Part shown: positions 26,622-35,848 of the stretch, piece after piece | Numbering within the stretch: the stretch's first letter is position 1 | Layout of the letters: each line of letters opens with the position of its first letter | Assembly: GCF_001553645.1 (NCBI RefSeq) | Contig: NZ_CP014231.1 | Coordinates: 682,001 to 746,000, forward strand | DNA length: 64,000 nt | DNA from: Leptotrichia sp. oral taxon 847 | GTDB taxonomy: Bacteria > Fusobacteriota > Fusobacteriia > Fusobacteriales > Leptotrichiaceae | Reading direction: 5' to 3' | The notes under the pieces: model-generated | The model's database searches: none | Told to the model about the DNA's origin: nothing | Seen by the model: only the letters and a program-made list of their open reading frames with translations | Made by a program: the position numbers and the translations under genes

Positions 26622-27458
26622 TTAAATTTTTTCTGACTTATGTTCCACAATATTTTTTATTATAAGTATAACAATTGAAATTAAAACCAGCACTGATGAT
26701 ACAGCAAATGCTGAAGTTACTGCGTCTGATGCGCCAGATAAATAAAGCGCATCAATTTCAAGCGGCAATGTAAATGTTTTTCCTCTCACTTTTGACAGAG
26801 CATTTACCGCGCCAAATTCTCCCAAAGCTCTTGCCGTACAAAGTATTATCCCATAAAAAAGCCCCCATTTTATCTGTGGAAAAGTTATTTTTCTGAAAAT
26901 TGTAAAACCACTCGCTCCCATCAATGCCGCCGCTTCTTCTTCAGATTTTCCCTGCACATTCAAAATTGAAATTATTTCTCTTGCAATAAACGGAAATGTG
27001 ACAAAGATTGTAGCAAGAATTACTCCTGGGATTGCAAATACAATTTTTATATCCAAGACAAAAAACTGATTTATTTTTTCAATAATTGCATTTGCCCAGC
27101 CCATTCGACCAAAGGTCGTAATAAAAGCAAGCCCTGCTATCACGGGAGAAATTGAAAAAGGAATGTCAATTAATGTTGCAAGAATATTTTTTCCACGAAA
27201 AGAAAATTTTGTTATTAGCCACGCAACTGCTATTCCAAAGACAGTATTTACTAAAACTGCTGAAACTGTAGCAATTATTGTAACTTTTAGCGCCGATAAG
27301 ACATTTTTGTCCGTTATGCTGCTAAAATAAAACTTCCAGCCTTTTTGAAGTGAATTTAGAATTATTGAAGCGAGTGGCAGCAAAAGCATTGTAAATACAA
27401 ATAAAAAACTTATTGTGATAAGAACATATTTTATTATATTATTTTCTTTTTTCGTCAT
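26622..27458 (-). CDS. cysW: Sulfate/thiosulfate ABC transporter permease CysW
   Basis: Second membrane subunit of the sulfate importer, 278 residues with about six hydrophobic helices. The cytoplasmic coupling loop is seen as EEEAAALMGASGFTIFRKITFP, typical of CysW, and ARALGEFGAVNALSKVRGKTFTLPLEIDALY matches its C-terminal half (quoted here as short pieces ARALGEFGAV and LPLEIDALYLSG). Last gene of the cysD-cysN-sbp-cysT-cysW operon, 25 bp after cysT. The partner ATPase CysA is encoded in the other sulfur operon at 34.8 kb. Confidence 0.9.
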   Translation of the reverse strand: MTKKENNIIKYVLITISFLFVFTMLLLPLASIILNSLQKGWKFYFSSITDKNVLSALKVTIIATVSAVLVNTVFGIAVAWLITKFSFRGKNILATLIDIPFSISPVIAGLAFITTFGRMGWANAIIEKINQFFVLDIKIVFAIPGVILATIFVTFPFIAREIISILNVQGKSEEEAAALMGASGFTIFRKITFPQIKWGLFYGIILCTARALGEFGAVNALSKVRGKTFTLPLEIDALYLSGASDAVTSAFAVSSVLVLISIVILIIKNIVEHKSEKI

Positions 27459-27483
27459 CTTCTTTCTCCATTTTTTATTTTTT

Positions 27484-28347
27484 TTAAATATTATTTGTTC
27501 TTTTAAATTGTTTCATTTGCACCATATTTATTAAAAATAGTAAAGCAAAAGAAATTACTAACATAAGTAAAGCTATTGCCGTTGCTGATGGATAATCCAC
27601 ATAATTTAATTTTTGCATAATCACATATGAGATAACTTGCGTATGTTCTTTGAAACTGTTTCCAGAAATATAAATTACGCTTCCATATTCACCAATTCCC
27701 CTTGAAAAAGCCAATCCAAATCCTGTGAGAAGCGCAGGTTTTATCTCAGGAAAAATTACTTTAAAAAAAGTCGTAGCTTTATTTGCGCCCAAAATATATG
27801 CAGCTTCTTCATACTGACCGTCCAGCTTTTCCAAAATTGGCTGGACACTTCTCACAACAAAAGGAATTCCAACAAATATCAAGGCTATAACAATCCCTAT
27901 ATGAGTGTACGAAATCTTTATTCCGAATTTTGCAAAATATTTTCCAACCATTCCCGTATCTGAATACATTTTTGCAAGAGTTATTCCTGCAACAGCTGTT
28001 GGAAGCGCAAAAGGAAGTTCTAGGAGTCCATCTAAAAATCTTTTTCCAAAAAAATCATATTTTACAAGAACCCAAGCTAAAATTAATCCAAAAATACAGT
28101 TTACAACCGCTGCTAAAAAAGAAAGTGAAATACTTGTAAATAAAGCATAAACAACTGATTTTTGTAAAATTAACTTCCAAAACTGACTTGGCGACAATTT
28201 AAACGAATAAATCAGTATGGAAACAAGTGGGATTAAGACCAAAACTGAAAGCATCGCAAGTGTTATTCCAAGCGATAAATTAAATCCGGGAATTGTTGCT
28301 TTGGCACTTTTTTTTGCAAAAAAACTTTTCTTTAATTTTAATAACAT
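27484..28347 (-). CDS. cysT: Sulfate/thiosulfate ABC transporter permease CysT (CysU)
   Basis: First membrane subunit of the sulfate importer, 287 residues. About six transmembrane helices are evident; the coupling loop is EEAAYILGANKATTFFKVIFPE and the family-typical SRGIGEYGSVIYISGN follows. It lies 53 bp downstream of the sulfate-binding protein gene and 25 bp upstream of cysW. A GGAAGTGGAAG stretch precedes ATG 28347. Confidence 0.9.
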   Translation of the reverse strand: MLLKLKKSFFAKKSAKATIPGFNLSLGITLAMLSVLVLIPLVSILIYSFKLSPSQFWKLILQKSVVYALFTSISLSFLAAVVNCIFGLILAWVLVKYDFFGKRFLDGLLELPFALPTAVAGITLAKMYSDTGMVGKYFAKFGIKISYTHIGIVIALIFVGIPFVVRSVQPILEKLDGQYEEAAYILGANKATTFFKVIFPEIKPALLTGFGLAFSRGIGEYGSVIYISGNSFKEHTQVISYVIMQKLNYVDYPSATAIALLMLVISFALLFLINMVQMKQFKRTNNI

Positions 28348-28400
28348 CTTCCACTTCCTTTCTATTCCATTCTATTCTATTCTATATTTTAACCTATATT

Positions 28401-29435
28401 TTAATTTTCCATAATTTTGTCAAAAATTTTACCTTCCTCAAAAAATTTCTCATAAACTTTTTTCCATCCACCAAAATCTTTTATTGTTGTTAGTTTCACA
28501 TTCAAATTAAATTTATCCTTATATTTCTCAAGTATTTCTTTATTATACGGTCTATATCCGCTTTGTGCTATAATATTTTGAGCTTTATCCGAATACAAAT
28601 ACTCCAAATATTTTTGGCTAATTTGAAAATTTCCATTTTTCTTTGCAATCTTATCCACTACAGCAACTGTCGGCTGAGCTAAAATACTCACAGTCGGATA
28701 AACAATCTCAAAATCATTTGGATATTCCTTCACTGTTGCAAGTGCTTCATTTTCCCAAGAAATAAGCACATCTCCTTGTCCATTTTCCACAAAAGTCGTA
28801 GTTGCAGCTCTAGCCCCAGAATCCATAACCGCTACATTTTTATAAAATTTTTTCACAAATTCAATGATTTTATTCTCATTATTTCCAAATTTTTTTATTC
28901 CATAAGACCAAGCCGCTAAAAAATTCCAACAGGCCCCTCCGCTGCTTTTTGGATCTGGAGTTATCACTTTTACTCCATTTTTTGTCAAATCTTCCCAATC
29001 TTTTATATTTTTAGGATTTTTACGTCGAACGAGAAACACAATTGTCGAAGTGTATGGCGAAGAATTTCCTGGAAAATTATTTATCCAGTTTTTTTTCAAC
29101 AAATCAACTTTTTCCAAAAGCGAAACATCATTTTCTAGCGCCAAAGTTACGACATCCGCATCAAGGCCTTCTATTACAGAACGAGCTTGAGAACCCGATC
29201 CACCGTGAGATTGCACAATGTTTACATCTTTTCCATATGTCTTTTTATAATATTTTGAAAATTCCTTATTATATTTTTCGTATAATTCACGAGTTGGATC
29301 ATAGGATACATTTGTAATTTCTATTTGAGATTTTTTATTTTTAATTTTAGCATTTTGTCTTACAATTCCAATTGTATATAAAATTATTGCTGCAAAAATA
29401 AGAATTATTGGTATTTTAAAATTTTTTATTCCCAT
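28401..29435 (-). CDS. sbp: Sulfate-binding protein of the sulfate ABC transporter
   Basis: Extracytoplasmic binding protein of 344 residues. The Sbp/CysP signature is present: ITNVSYDPTRELYEKYNKEF, SHGGSGSQARSVIEGLDADV, TPDPKSSGGACWNFLAAWSYG and VLISWENEA. The N-terminus is an uncleaved-looking hydrophobic anchor (IPIILIFAAIILYTIGI) without a lipobox cysteine. It lies between cysN and the permease genes, so uptake and activation are co-transcribed. Confidence 0.93.
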   Translation of the reverse strand: MGIKNFKIPIILIFAAIILYTIGIVRQNAKIKNKKSQIEITNVSYDPTRELYEKYNKEFSKYYKKTYGKDVNIVQSHGGSGSQARSVIEGLDADVVTLALENDVSLLEKVDLLKKNWINNFPGNSSPYTSTIVFLVRRKNPKNIKDWEDLTKNGVKVITPDPKSSGGACWNFLAAWSYGIKKFGNNENKIIEFVKKFYKNVAVMDSGARAATTTFVENGQGDVLISWENEALATVKEYPNDFEIVYPTVSILAQPTVAVVDKIAKKNGNFQISQKYLEYLYSDKAQNIIAQSGYRPYNKEILEKYKDKFNLNVKLTTIKDFGGWKKVYEKFFEEGKIFDKIMEN

Positions 29436-29451
29436 TTTTCCCCCTTTTGTG

Positions 29452-31140
29452 CTATATCACATAAGAGTAATCGGTGCTCACAACTCTTCTATAAGTTTCA
29501 AATTTTGCCCATTTATTATGAATTTCAGAAATATTTTTATTTTTTTGCCAGTCTTCTAAAAAGTCTTGCATACCCTGTTTTTTATTGATATTTAGTGCAC
29601 ATCCTCCCGTATCAACAAGCGGAAGTCCTGTGTAATGATAATCAGAAAGTTTAATTATATCAAAAATTTTATAATTTCTCACAAGCACTGCTGCTCCATC
29701 TTCAACTGAAATAATGTCAAAATATTCTGGATATTCAAAACTATCCCCTTTTCCAGTAATTTTGTCATCCACAAAATAAGTTTTTTTATTTTCTTCAGAT
29801 TTAGAAAGTCTTGCGTTTTTTAAGTCAAAATACATTTCTTCAAAAATATAACCATTTTTTATAACTATGTCATCTTTTTGAAAATACGGTATTTCTTCGC
29901 TAACTTTCACATTTTCCACAACTCCAGCGGCAGCCGTCTGATGTGACAATCTATCAATTAAGATAAGTTCCCCCAAAATCTTATTTTTCTTAAATTTATC
30001 AACTATTACTTTATCTGAAAATGCTATTTCACAAAGTGCAATTTCATTTTTAGTTATCGAATCTGCTTTTATCTTTTCTCCAGTATTTACATCAATTTGA
30101 TATTCAACTTTTTTAATTATCGCAGGAATTTTTTTAGTTCCAATTTTTGCCAAATACTCTTTTCCAACTGTCAATTTGTTGTCGTCCGTCCAAAGCAACG
30201 TCGCACTTATATTTTTTGCTGCAAAAAGTTCATTATTATCAGTTATAACTGAACCACGGCTCACATCAACTTCCCTATCCAGCTGAATAGTTACCGCTTG
30301 TCCTACAAAAGCGCTATCTACAGTTTTATCTCCATTCAAAATTGATTTTACAACGGCAGTTTCATTACTTGGCAGCACAGTTACAGTTTGTCCAACTTTC
30401 ACTTCACCGCTCTCAATTTGCCCTTGAAATCCTCTAAACTTATGATTTGGTCGGCAAACTCTTTGGATTGGCACATAAAAAGATGAATTTTTATCTTCGC
30501 TTGTAACATCGACTGTTTCTAAATATTCAAGAACACTCTCACCTTTGTACCATTCCATATTTTGGGATTTCGTTGTAACATTATCCCCTTCAGTTGCACT
30601 CACAGGTATAATTTTAATATTTTCTAAATTAAGTTCTCTTGCAAGCTCATCAATCTGTGCCACAATTTTGTCAAATTTTTCTTTGCTATAATTTGCCAAA
30701 TCCATTTTATTTACTGCAAAAACAAAATATTTAATTCCAACTAAAGAACAAATTCTAGCGTGTCTTCTAGTTTGAATTAAAACTCCTTTTGTGGCATCTA
30801 AAAGTAAAATTGCAACTTGTGCAAAAGATGCTCCAACAGCCATATTTCTAGTATATTCCTCATGACCAGGAGTATCTGCCACGATAAAACTTCTCTTATC
30901 TGTCGTAAAATAACGATAAGCCACATCTATCGTTATCCCTTGCTCTCTTTCTGCAATAAGTCCGTCTAAAAGCAATGAATAATCAATTGCGCCGCCTCTT
31001 GAACCAACTTTACTGTCCAAAATAAGCGCTTCTTCCTGATCCGCATAAAGTAATTTGGAGTTGTATAAAATATTTCCAATTAAAGTGGATTTTCCGTCAT
31101 CCACACTTCCGCAAGTTATAAATTTTAATAATTTTGCCAT
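29452..31140 (-). CDS. cysN: Sulfate adenylyltransferase large (GTPase) subunit CysN
   Basis: Couples GTP hydrolysis to adenylation of sulfate by CysD, making APS. EF-Tu-like GTPase motifs are complete: GSVDDGKST, REQGITIDVAYRYF, DTPGHEEYTRNM and NKMDLAN; two beta-barrel domains follow to about residue 420. Beyond that is a C-terminal extension of about 140 residues (from roughly YFQKDDIVIKNGYIF to the end). It has no P-loop, so it is not the APS kinase of CysNC fusions; its role is unknown. The start overlaps the cysD stop as TAATG. Confidence 0.93.
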   Translation of the reverse strand: MAKLLKFITCGSVDDGKSTLIGNILYNSKLLYADQEEALILDSKVGSRGGAIDYSLLLDGLIAEREQGITIDVAYRYFTTDKRSFIVADTPGHEEYTRNMAVGASFAQVAILLLDATKGVLIQTRRHARICSLVGIKYFVFAVNKMDLANYSKEKFDKIVAQIDELARELNLENIKIIPVSATEGDNVTTKSQNMEWYKGESVLEYLETVDVTSEDKNSSFYVPIQRVCRPNHKFRGFQGQIESGEVKVGQTVTVLPSNETAVVKSILNGDKTVDSAFVGQAVTIQLDREVDVSRGSVITDNNELFAAKNISATLLWTDDNKLTVGKEYLAKIGTKKIPAIIKKVEYQIDVNTGEKIKADSITKNEIALCEIAFSDKVIVDKFKKNKILGELILIDRLSHQTAAAGVVENVKVSEEIPYFQKDDIVIKNGYIFEEMYFDLKNARLSKSEENKKTYFVDDKITGKGDSFEYPEYFDIISVEDGAAVLVRNYKIFDIIKLSDYHYTGLPLVDTGGCALNINKKQGMQDFLEDWQKNKNISEIHNKWAKFETYRRVVSTDYSYVI

Positions 31141-32042
31141 TAAAAATACCCCTCCCTTTTTCTTTTTTCCATGCTTCCAGTACCGTTATCACTGTCAATG
31201 ACACGGCTTGTACGCTCTGATTCCACCGAACTTAATGTTTCATCTATTATTTCTTCCAAAGTTACAGCATTTGATTCAACAGCACCTGAAAGTGGGTAAT
31301 CTCCAAGTGTTCTAAATCTCACCATTTTCATTTCAGGAACTTCTCCGTCATTTAATCTCATACGTTCGTCATCCACCATAATTAAATTTGTTCCTCTTTT
31401 TACAACAGGTCTTTTCTTTGCTGAATAAAGCGAAACTATCGGTATATTTTCTCTTTTTATGTATTCCCAAATGTCTTTTTCAGTCCAATTTGAAATTGGA
31501 AAAACACGGATACTTTCTCCTTTATTTATTTCCGTATTGTAAAGTTTCCACATCTCAGGTCTTTGATTTTTTGGATCCCAAGCCTGATTTGAATTTCTAA
31601 ATGAAAAAATTCTCTCTTTTGCACGACTCTTTTCTTCATCTCTTCTTCCACCACCAAATGCGGCAGTAAATCCATATTTATTAAGCGCTTGTTTTAACGC
31701 CTGAGTTTTCATTATATCCGTAAAAGACGAACCGTGGTCAAAAGGATTGATATTTTTTTCAACTCCTTCAGGATTAATGTATTCAAGCATCTCAATCCCC
31801 AACTCTTTTGCCCTCCTATCTCGAAACTCTATCATCTCTCGAAATTTCCAAGTCGTGTTTACATGTAAAAATGGAAATGGCGGTTTTTCTGGATAAAATG
31901 CCTTCATTGCCAAATGCAACATAACAGAACTGTCTTTTCCAATTGAGTAAAGCATAACTGGATTTTCACATTCTGCCGCTACTTCTCTTATGATATATAT
32001 CGCTTCTGCTTCTAATTCATCTAAATGAGATAATTCTTTCAT
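31140..32042 (-). CDS. cysD: Sulfate adenylyltransferase small subunit CysD
   Basis: ATP-sulfurylase subunit that forms adenosine 5'-phosphosulfate (APS). The PP-loop [13 protein letters not shown], the [12 protein letters not shown] strand, [15 protein letters not shown] and the C-terminal [14 protein letters not shown] are all family hallmarks; 300 residues is standard. First gene of the uptake-activation operon. Its promoter at 32115-32155 carries tandem copies of the palindrome shared with the sulfite reductase operon. Confidence 0.96.
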   Translation of the reverse strand: MKELSHLDELEAEAIYIIREVAAECENPVMLYSIGKDSSVMLHLAMKAFYPEKPPFPFLHVNTTWKFREMIEFRDRRAKELGIEMLEYINPEGVEKNINPFDHGSSFTDIMKTQALKQALNKYGFTAAFGGGRRDEEKSRAKERIFSFRNSNQAWDPKNQRPEMWKLYNTEINKGESIRVFPISNWTEKDIWEYIKRENIPIVSLYSAKKRPVVKRGTNLIMVDDERMRLNDGEVPEMKMVRFRTLGDYPLSGAVESNAVTLEEIIDETLSSVESERTSRVIDSDNGTGSMEKRKREGYF

Positions 32043-32114
32043 ATTTTACTCTCCCTTTCTCTTTTTTTTACTGCAAATAAATAATTTATCTTTATTTTTT
32101 ATTTTTCATAGCTC

Positions 32115-32155
32115 ATTATCGCATATAATATTTGTATATTCAATTGTATATACAA
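32115..32155 (-). promoter_or_regulatory. cysD operon promoter with tandem operator
   Basis: On the minus strand TTGAAT (32138-32143) and GATAAT (32115-32120) are 17 bases apart. Two adjacent 12-bp boxes on the plus strand, TTGTATATTCAA (32132-32143) and the perfect palindrome TTGTATATACAA (32144-32155), cover the -35 region. The palindrome recurs upstream of the sulfite reductase gene. The layout suits a repressor or sulfur-status regulator; which protein binds is unknown. Confidence 0.65.
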
Positions 32156-32370
32156 ACTAATTAGAGATAATTTTAATTTGATTTTCAAAATTATTTTAAG
32201 ATATCTTATATCAAAATCATAATTTGTTATTTTTAAGAATAAAAATTAAATTATACTATTACCCATTTAAAAAGCGAAAATTATATTTTAATTATTTAGA
32301 AATATTAGGTCTTTTTTCCTCGTTGAAAAAATTTTAATAAATTCGTTATTCAAATGAGATTTAGTATTAA

Positions 32371-32402
32371 TAAAAAAAGACCGGTTAATACTATATTTAA
32401 CC
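32371..32402 (-). terminator. Terminator of the small lipoprotein gene
   Basis: On the minus strand GGTTAA and TTAACC pair around eight bases and are followed by GGTCTTTTTTT, about 40 bases after the small lipoprotein stop codon. Confidence 0.65.
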
Positions 32403-32442
32403 TAATCTTTTTACAAAATAATTAAAATTTTAATGATAACTT

Positions 32443-32571
32443 TTATTTTTCATAATTGTGGTCATATCTTATACACGCTGTTCTCGAACCCATTTCACAT
32501 AAATATCCATCGCAACCAACTAGTGACATTACTACTACGACAATAACCACTAACTTAAATAATTTTAACAT
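32443..32571 (-). CDS. Small lipoprotein, 42 residues
   Basis: Begins MLKLFKLVVIVVVVMSLVGC, a short basic n-region, hydrophobic core and an LVGC lipobox giving lipidation at Cys20. The mature part would be only 23 residues and keeps two further cysteines (Cys25, Cys33), possibly a disulfide. AAGGGGGG lies upstream of the ATG and a good hairpin terminator follows, so it looks like an independent gene in the 676-bp gap between the two sulfur operons. Function unknown; it may resemble entericidin-like or lysis-type small lipoproteins only in architecture. The remainder of the gap is AT-rich with no other gene seen. Confidence 0.6.
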   Translation of the reverse strand: MLKLFKLVVIVVVVMSLVGCDGYLCEMGSRTACIRYDHNYEK

Positions 32572-32718
32572 TTTTATTCCCCCCTTGAAAAATATAAAAC
32601 GCTCAATTTGTTTTAATTATATCATTTTAAAATTATATTTTTATTATTTTTTAATTTTTTATTAATTATAAATCAAAAAAAATTTTATTATTCAAAATCA
32701 TTTAAAAAATTATATTTT

Positions 32719-33045
32719 CTAATATTTATTTGCATCTTTTCTATTGATGTCAATCACTTGAGTTGTACCGTCTCTTTTTTCGATTATCCAGCTCAAAATA
32801 TCGCCTTTTTCCTTTGTTACCATTGTACTTCCATTTCCTCCGATATCAGCTCCTAAAAAAAATGAAATTGCTTGTACTGGACATTCTTTTACGCATGAAA
32901 CGCAGCCCCAGCAGTCTTTTGGATATTTCATAACCGCTTTTTTCCTGTCCATTTTTAAATCAGTCATTTCTATCAAAGTTCCTGGACAGACTTGTGTGCA
33001 TTTTGTGCATCCTATACATTTTAATGGATCAATTACTATGCTCAT
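32719..33045 (-). CDS. aprB: APS reductase iron-sulfur subunit (AprB-like ferredoxin)
   Basis: A 108-residue protein with two [4Fe-4S] motifs, CIGCTKCTQVCPG and CWGCVSCVKECPVQA, followed by a short tail (DILSWIIEKRDGTTQVID). The tail and the CWGCVSC cluster match the beta subunit of dissimilatory-type APS reductases, but it is shorter than classic AprB. It passes electrons to the flavoprotein AprA, with whose gene it overlaps by 17 bases. Last gene of the sulfite reductase-cysA-aprA-aprB operon. Confidence 0.88.
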   Translation of the reverse strand: MSIVIDPLKCIGCTKCTQVCPGTLIEMTDLKMDRKKAVMKYPKDCWGCVSCVKECPVQAISFFLGADIGGNGSTMVTKEKGDILSWIIEKRDGTTQVIDINRKDANKY

Positions 33046-34735
33046 AGAAATCCTCCTTCACTATTTCTCTTGTAAAAACTTCCAACTTATCATTTATCAA
33101 TTTTGAATTAACATACTTAAAAAATTTCTCGTCCGTTTTTGGATGATCCAAATTTTCATTAAATGTATGCCATCTCGTCTCTTTTCGGTAAAGCAAATGT
33201 GCAATTAACGATTTACAAACTAAAAGTCTATCTTTTAATTCATATGCAAACATCAAATCATGCATATCTTCCGCTTTTACACCTTTTGAAAGTTCGATTA
33301 GCTGAGAAATTTTTTCATCTGCCAATTTTAACTGTTTTTCATTAAACTGATAATTCGTAGAAATTCCTCCAGCGTATTCGTCCATCACCTTTTGCATTCC
33401 CTCTTCCAAATCTTCTATTGAAAATTCATTTGTCTTATTTTTCTCAAAATTTAAAATATTTTCATATTCTTTTATTATTTTTTCAGATTGTTCAGAAAAA
33501 TTTTGATTTTCTTTATTTTTTTCATTTTTTCTATTTTCCAATTTTATTTTTGAAATTACGTCAAGTGCAGCGATTTCCCCTTCTGCCAACGCTCCTGTGA
33601 CATATTTTTGTGGAAAACCACCAGCTACATCTCCTGCTGCATAAAGTCCTTTTACAGTTGTCTCTCTATTCGTATTTATCCAAAAACCACTTGCTGTGTG
33701 TCCTCCAACTATGTAAGGCTCTGTTCCTTGAATTTCCACATCCTGCTCATTTGGATTTTTTCCACTCTCTATCCATTTAAGCGTCTGACTTGGCGCCATA
33801 TTTAAATACGCTTTTAACAAACTTTCACTCTCTTCGTCAGTAATTCCACTCGTCTTTAAATAACATGGACCATTTCCCAGCTGATTTTCCTTAACTGTCC
33901 CATAAACCCTCTCACTTGTTGTAATCCCATATTTATCTTCATACACAAAACCTCTTGAATTTACTTGTTTTGCTCCAACTCCCTGTGCAATCGTTCCAGT
34001 TGGTGCAATCGTGTCTTTACATCTAAGCGCGATAAACCTCATCTCAAAAGTTGTCATCTCTGCTCCAGCTTTTATTCCCATCGCATACCCCGCACCTGTA
34101 TTAAATGGTGGATACCACATTTTATGTCTGGAAAAGCCAGGATTATTTGGTTTATAAAGTCCAGAGGCCCCTCCTGTCGCAACAATCACTTTTTTTGCTA
34201 AAATTTTATAAGCTACCTTTTCTTTTATGGAAAAACCTACCGCTCCTTTAATTTTGCCATTTTCTGTGATTAAGTCTGTTATATTTACAGTATTTAACAC
34301 TTTCACATTTTTAGACTTTTTCACAGCATTGGCAAGTATCGGTTTAAAATTTTCTCCATTTATTTTAATATTTCTATTTCCACGGTTGACATATTCCCCA
34401 TTTTCATCTTTCAAAATTACAAGTCCTAATTTTTCAACCTCAGCCGTAATTTCGTTAAATCTATTTGCAGCGGTTAAAACCAAATCTTTTCTCACAATTC
34501 CATTTGCATCTTTTATCGTGTAATCTACATAATCTTGCGGAACTCTTCCTTTCACATTATACGCATTAATGGCATTGATTCCAGCTGCAAGACAGCCACT
34601 TCTCTTAATGTTAGCTTTTTCCACGACAAGTACTGATAAATTAGAGTTTTTGCTAATTGTTACAGCCGCATAGCAACCAGCTGTTCCACCTCCAATAATT
34701 AGCACATCCGTTTCAAGTTCTTTTACTTTTAGCAC
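33029..34735 (-). CDS. aprA: Adenylylsulfate (APS) reductase flavoprotein subunit, AprA-like
   Basis: FAD enzyme of the fumarate reductase/AprA superfamily, 568 residues, reducing APS to sulfite and AMP. The FAD site is IIGGGTAGCYAAVTI with VIVATGGASGLYKP; AprA-type signatures are NTGAGYAMGIKAGAEMTTFE, RFIALRCKDTIAPTGT and GGHTASGFWINTNRETTVKG. A helical C-terminal domain follows. Its partner is the adjacent ferredoxin, and the cluster contains ATP sulfurylase, sulfate uptake and sulfite reductase, so an assimilatory role is inferred rather than sulfate respiration (no DsrAB or QmoABC seen). A GTG start at 34735 follows AAAGGAG. Confidence 0.88.
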   Translation of the reverse strand: MLKVKELETDVLIIGGGTAGCYAAVTISKNSNLSVLVVEKANIKRSGCLAAGINAINAYNVKGRVPQDYVDYTIKDANGIVRKDLVLTAANRFNEITAEVEKLGLVILKDENGEYVNRGNRNIKINGENFKPILANAVKKSKNVKVLNTVNITDLITENGKIKGAVGFSIKEKVAYKILAKKVIVATGGASGLYKPNNPGFSRHKMWYPPFNTGAGYAMGIKAGAEMTTFEMRFIALRCKDTIAPTGTIAQGVGAKQVNSRGFVYEDKYGITTSERVYGTVKENQLGNGPCYLKTSGITDEESESLLKAYLNMAPSQTLKWIESGKNPNEQDVEIQGTEPYIVGGHTASGFWINTNRETTVKGLYAAGDVAGGFPQKYVTGALAEGEIAALDVISKIKLENRKNEKNKENQNFSEQSEKIIKEYENILNFEKNKTNEFSIEDLEEGMQKVMDEYAGGISTNYQFNEKQLKLADEKISQLIELSKGVKAEDMHDLMFAYELKDRLLVCKSLIAHLLYRKETRWHTFNENLDHPKTDEKFFKYVNSKLINDKLEVFTREIVKEDFYEHSN

Positions 34736-34759
34736 ATTAAATCTCCTTTTTATAAGTTT

Positions 34760-35824
34760 TTAAATTACAACATCATTCTGATTTCGAGTATTTGCATTTT
34801 CCACAATTTTCACTTTTTCGTCGCCATCAAAAACAAAAGCACGATAAATATACACGTTTACATCTTCATTAACTGTAACCACTGGTTCTTCAACTTTTCT
34901 ATTCCCTTTTATCAAAATGCCATTAACTCTGACCCCAACTTCTACTTCTTTTCCACGAAAAAGTGTATATTCCACAACCCCTTTTTCAGTCGAAGCCGAA
35001 TATCTAAACTGTTCCCCATTTTTTATGATCGTAACATTTTCCGCTCTAATTATCGCTTTTGAATTATTTTCCAAATGTTCAAATCCTTTAAATTTATTTA
35101 TACTCTCAAGCTCAATTGGATTTCCCATAAATTTTGCCACAAATGCAGTTTTTGGATTACTGTAAATTTCTTTGGGAGAACCCACTTGCTCAATTCTCCC
35201 TTTATTTGTAACAATTATTTCATCGGCAACTTCTATCGCTTCATCTTGGTCGTGCGTCACAAAAATACTCGTAATTCCAACTTTGTCAATAGTTTTGCGA
35301 AGCCAGTTTCTAAGTTCCTGTCTAACTTTGGCATCAATTGCAGCAAAAGGCTCATCTAACAAAAGAAGTTCTGGATTTGGTGCTAATGCCCTTGCAAAAG
35401 CCACTCTTTGTCTTTGTCCACCAGATAGCTGATTTGGATAACGATCTCCCAAATTTTCGATATTTACAAGTTTCATAAGTTTTTCAACTCTCTCTTTTAT
35501 GACACTTTTTTTCTCTTTCATAATTTTTAATCCAAATGCAATGTTATCAAAAACAGTCATATACCGAAAAAGTGCATAATTTTGAAACACAAAGCCAATT
35601 CCTCTCTTGCTTGGCAAAATATCATTTACAACTTTTTTGTCAATGATTATCTCTCCCGAATCAGGTGTTTCAAGCCCCGCAATCATTCTTAAAATCGTGG
35701 ATTTTCCACTTCCAGAAGGTCCTAACAATGCCACTAATTTCCCTTTTTTTATTCCTAAATTGATGTCATTTGACGCTTTGTAGTCATTGTACATCTTATT
35801 CACATTTTTTAATTCAACATACAT
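34760..35824 (-). CDS. cysA: Sulfate/thiosulfate ABC transporter ATPase CysA
   Basis: ATPase of the sulfate importer. Walker A GPSGSGKST, Q-loop FVFQNYALFRYMTV, signature LSGGQRQRVAFARAL and Walker B LLLDEPFAAID are intact. After residue 235 is a regulatory beta-domain (AIIRAENVTI, VRVNGILIKGN). It is 354 residues long, like CysA. It is transcribed with sulfite reductase and aprAB while the permeases and binding protein are in the neighbouring operon, so both operons must be on for transport. Confidence 0.93.
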   Translation of the reverse strand: MYVELKNVNKMYNDYKASNDINLGIKKGKLVALLGPSGSGKSTILRMIAGLETPDSGEIIIDKKVVNDILPSKRGIGFVFQNYALFRYMTVFDNIAFGLKIMKEKKSVIKERVEKLMKLVNIENLGDRYPNQLSGGQRQRVAFARALAPNPELLLLDEPFAAIDAKVRQELRNWLRKTIDKVGITSIFVTHDQDEAIEVADEIIVTNKGRIEQVGSPKEIYSNPKTAFVAKFMGNPIELESINKFKGFEHLENNSKAIIRAENVTIIKNGEQFRYSASTEKGVVEYTLFRGKEVEVGVRVNGILIKGNRKVEEPVVTVNEDVNVYIYRAFVFDGDEKVKIVENANTRNQNDVVI

Positions 35825-35848
35825 GATTTTCCCTCCCTTTCCTTTATT

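Noticed and set aside
30530-30545. ACACTCTC inside cysN as another IS-like end
   Set aside because: The match covers only eight bases, is within a conserved coding region, and has no further similarity.
32485-32500. GGTTCGA-like string suggesting a tRNA T-loop
   Set aside because: It lies inside the small lipoprotein frame and no acceptor or anticodon stem can be drawn around it.
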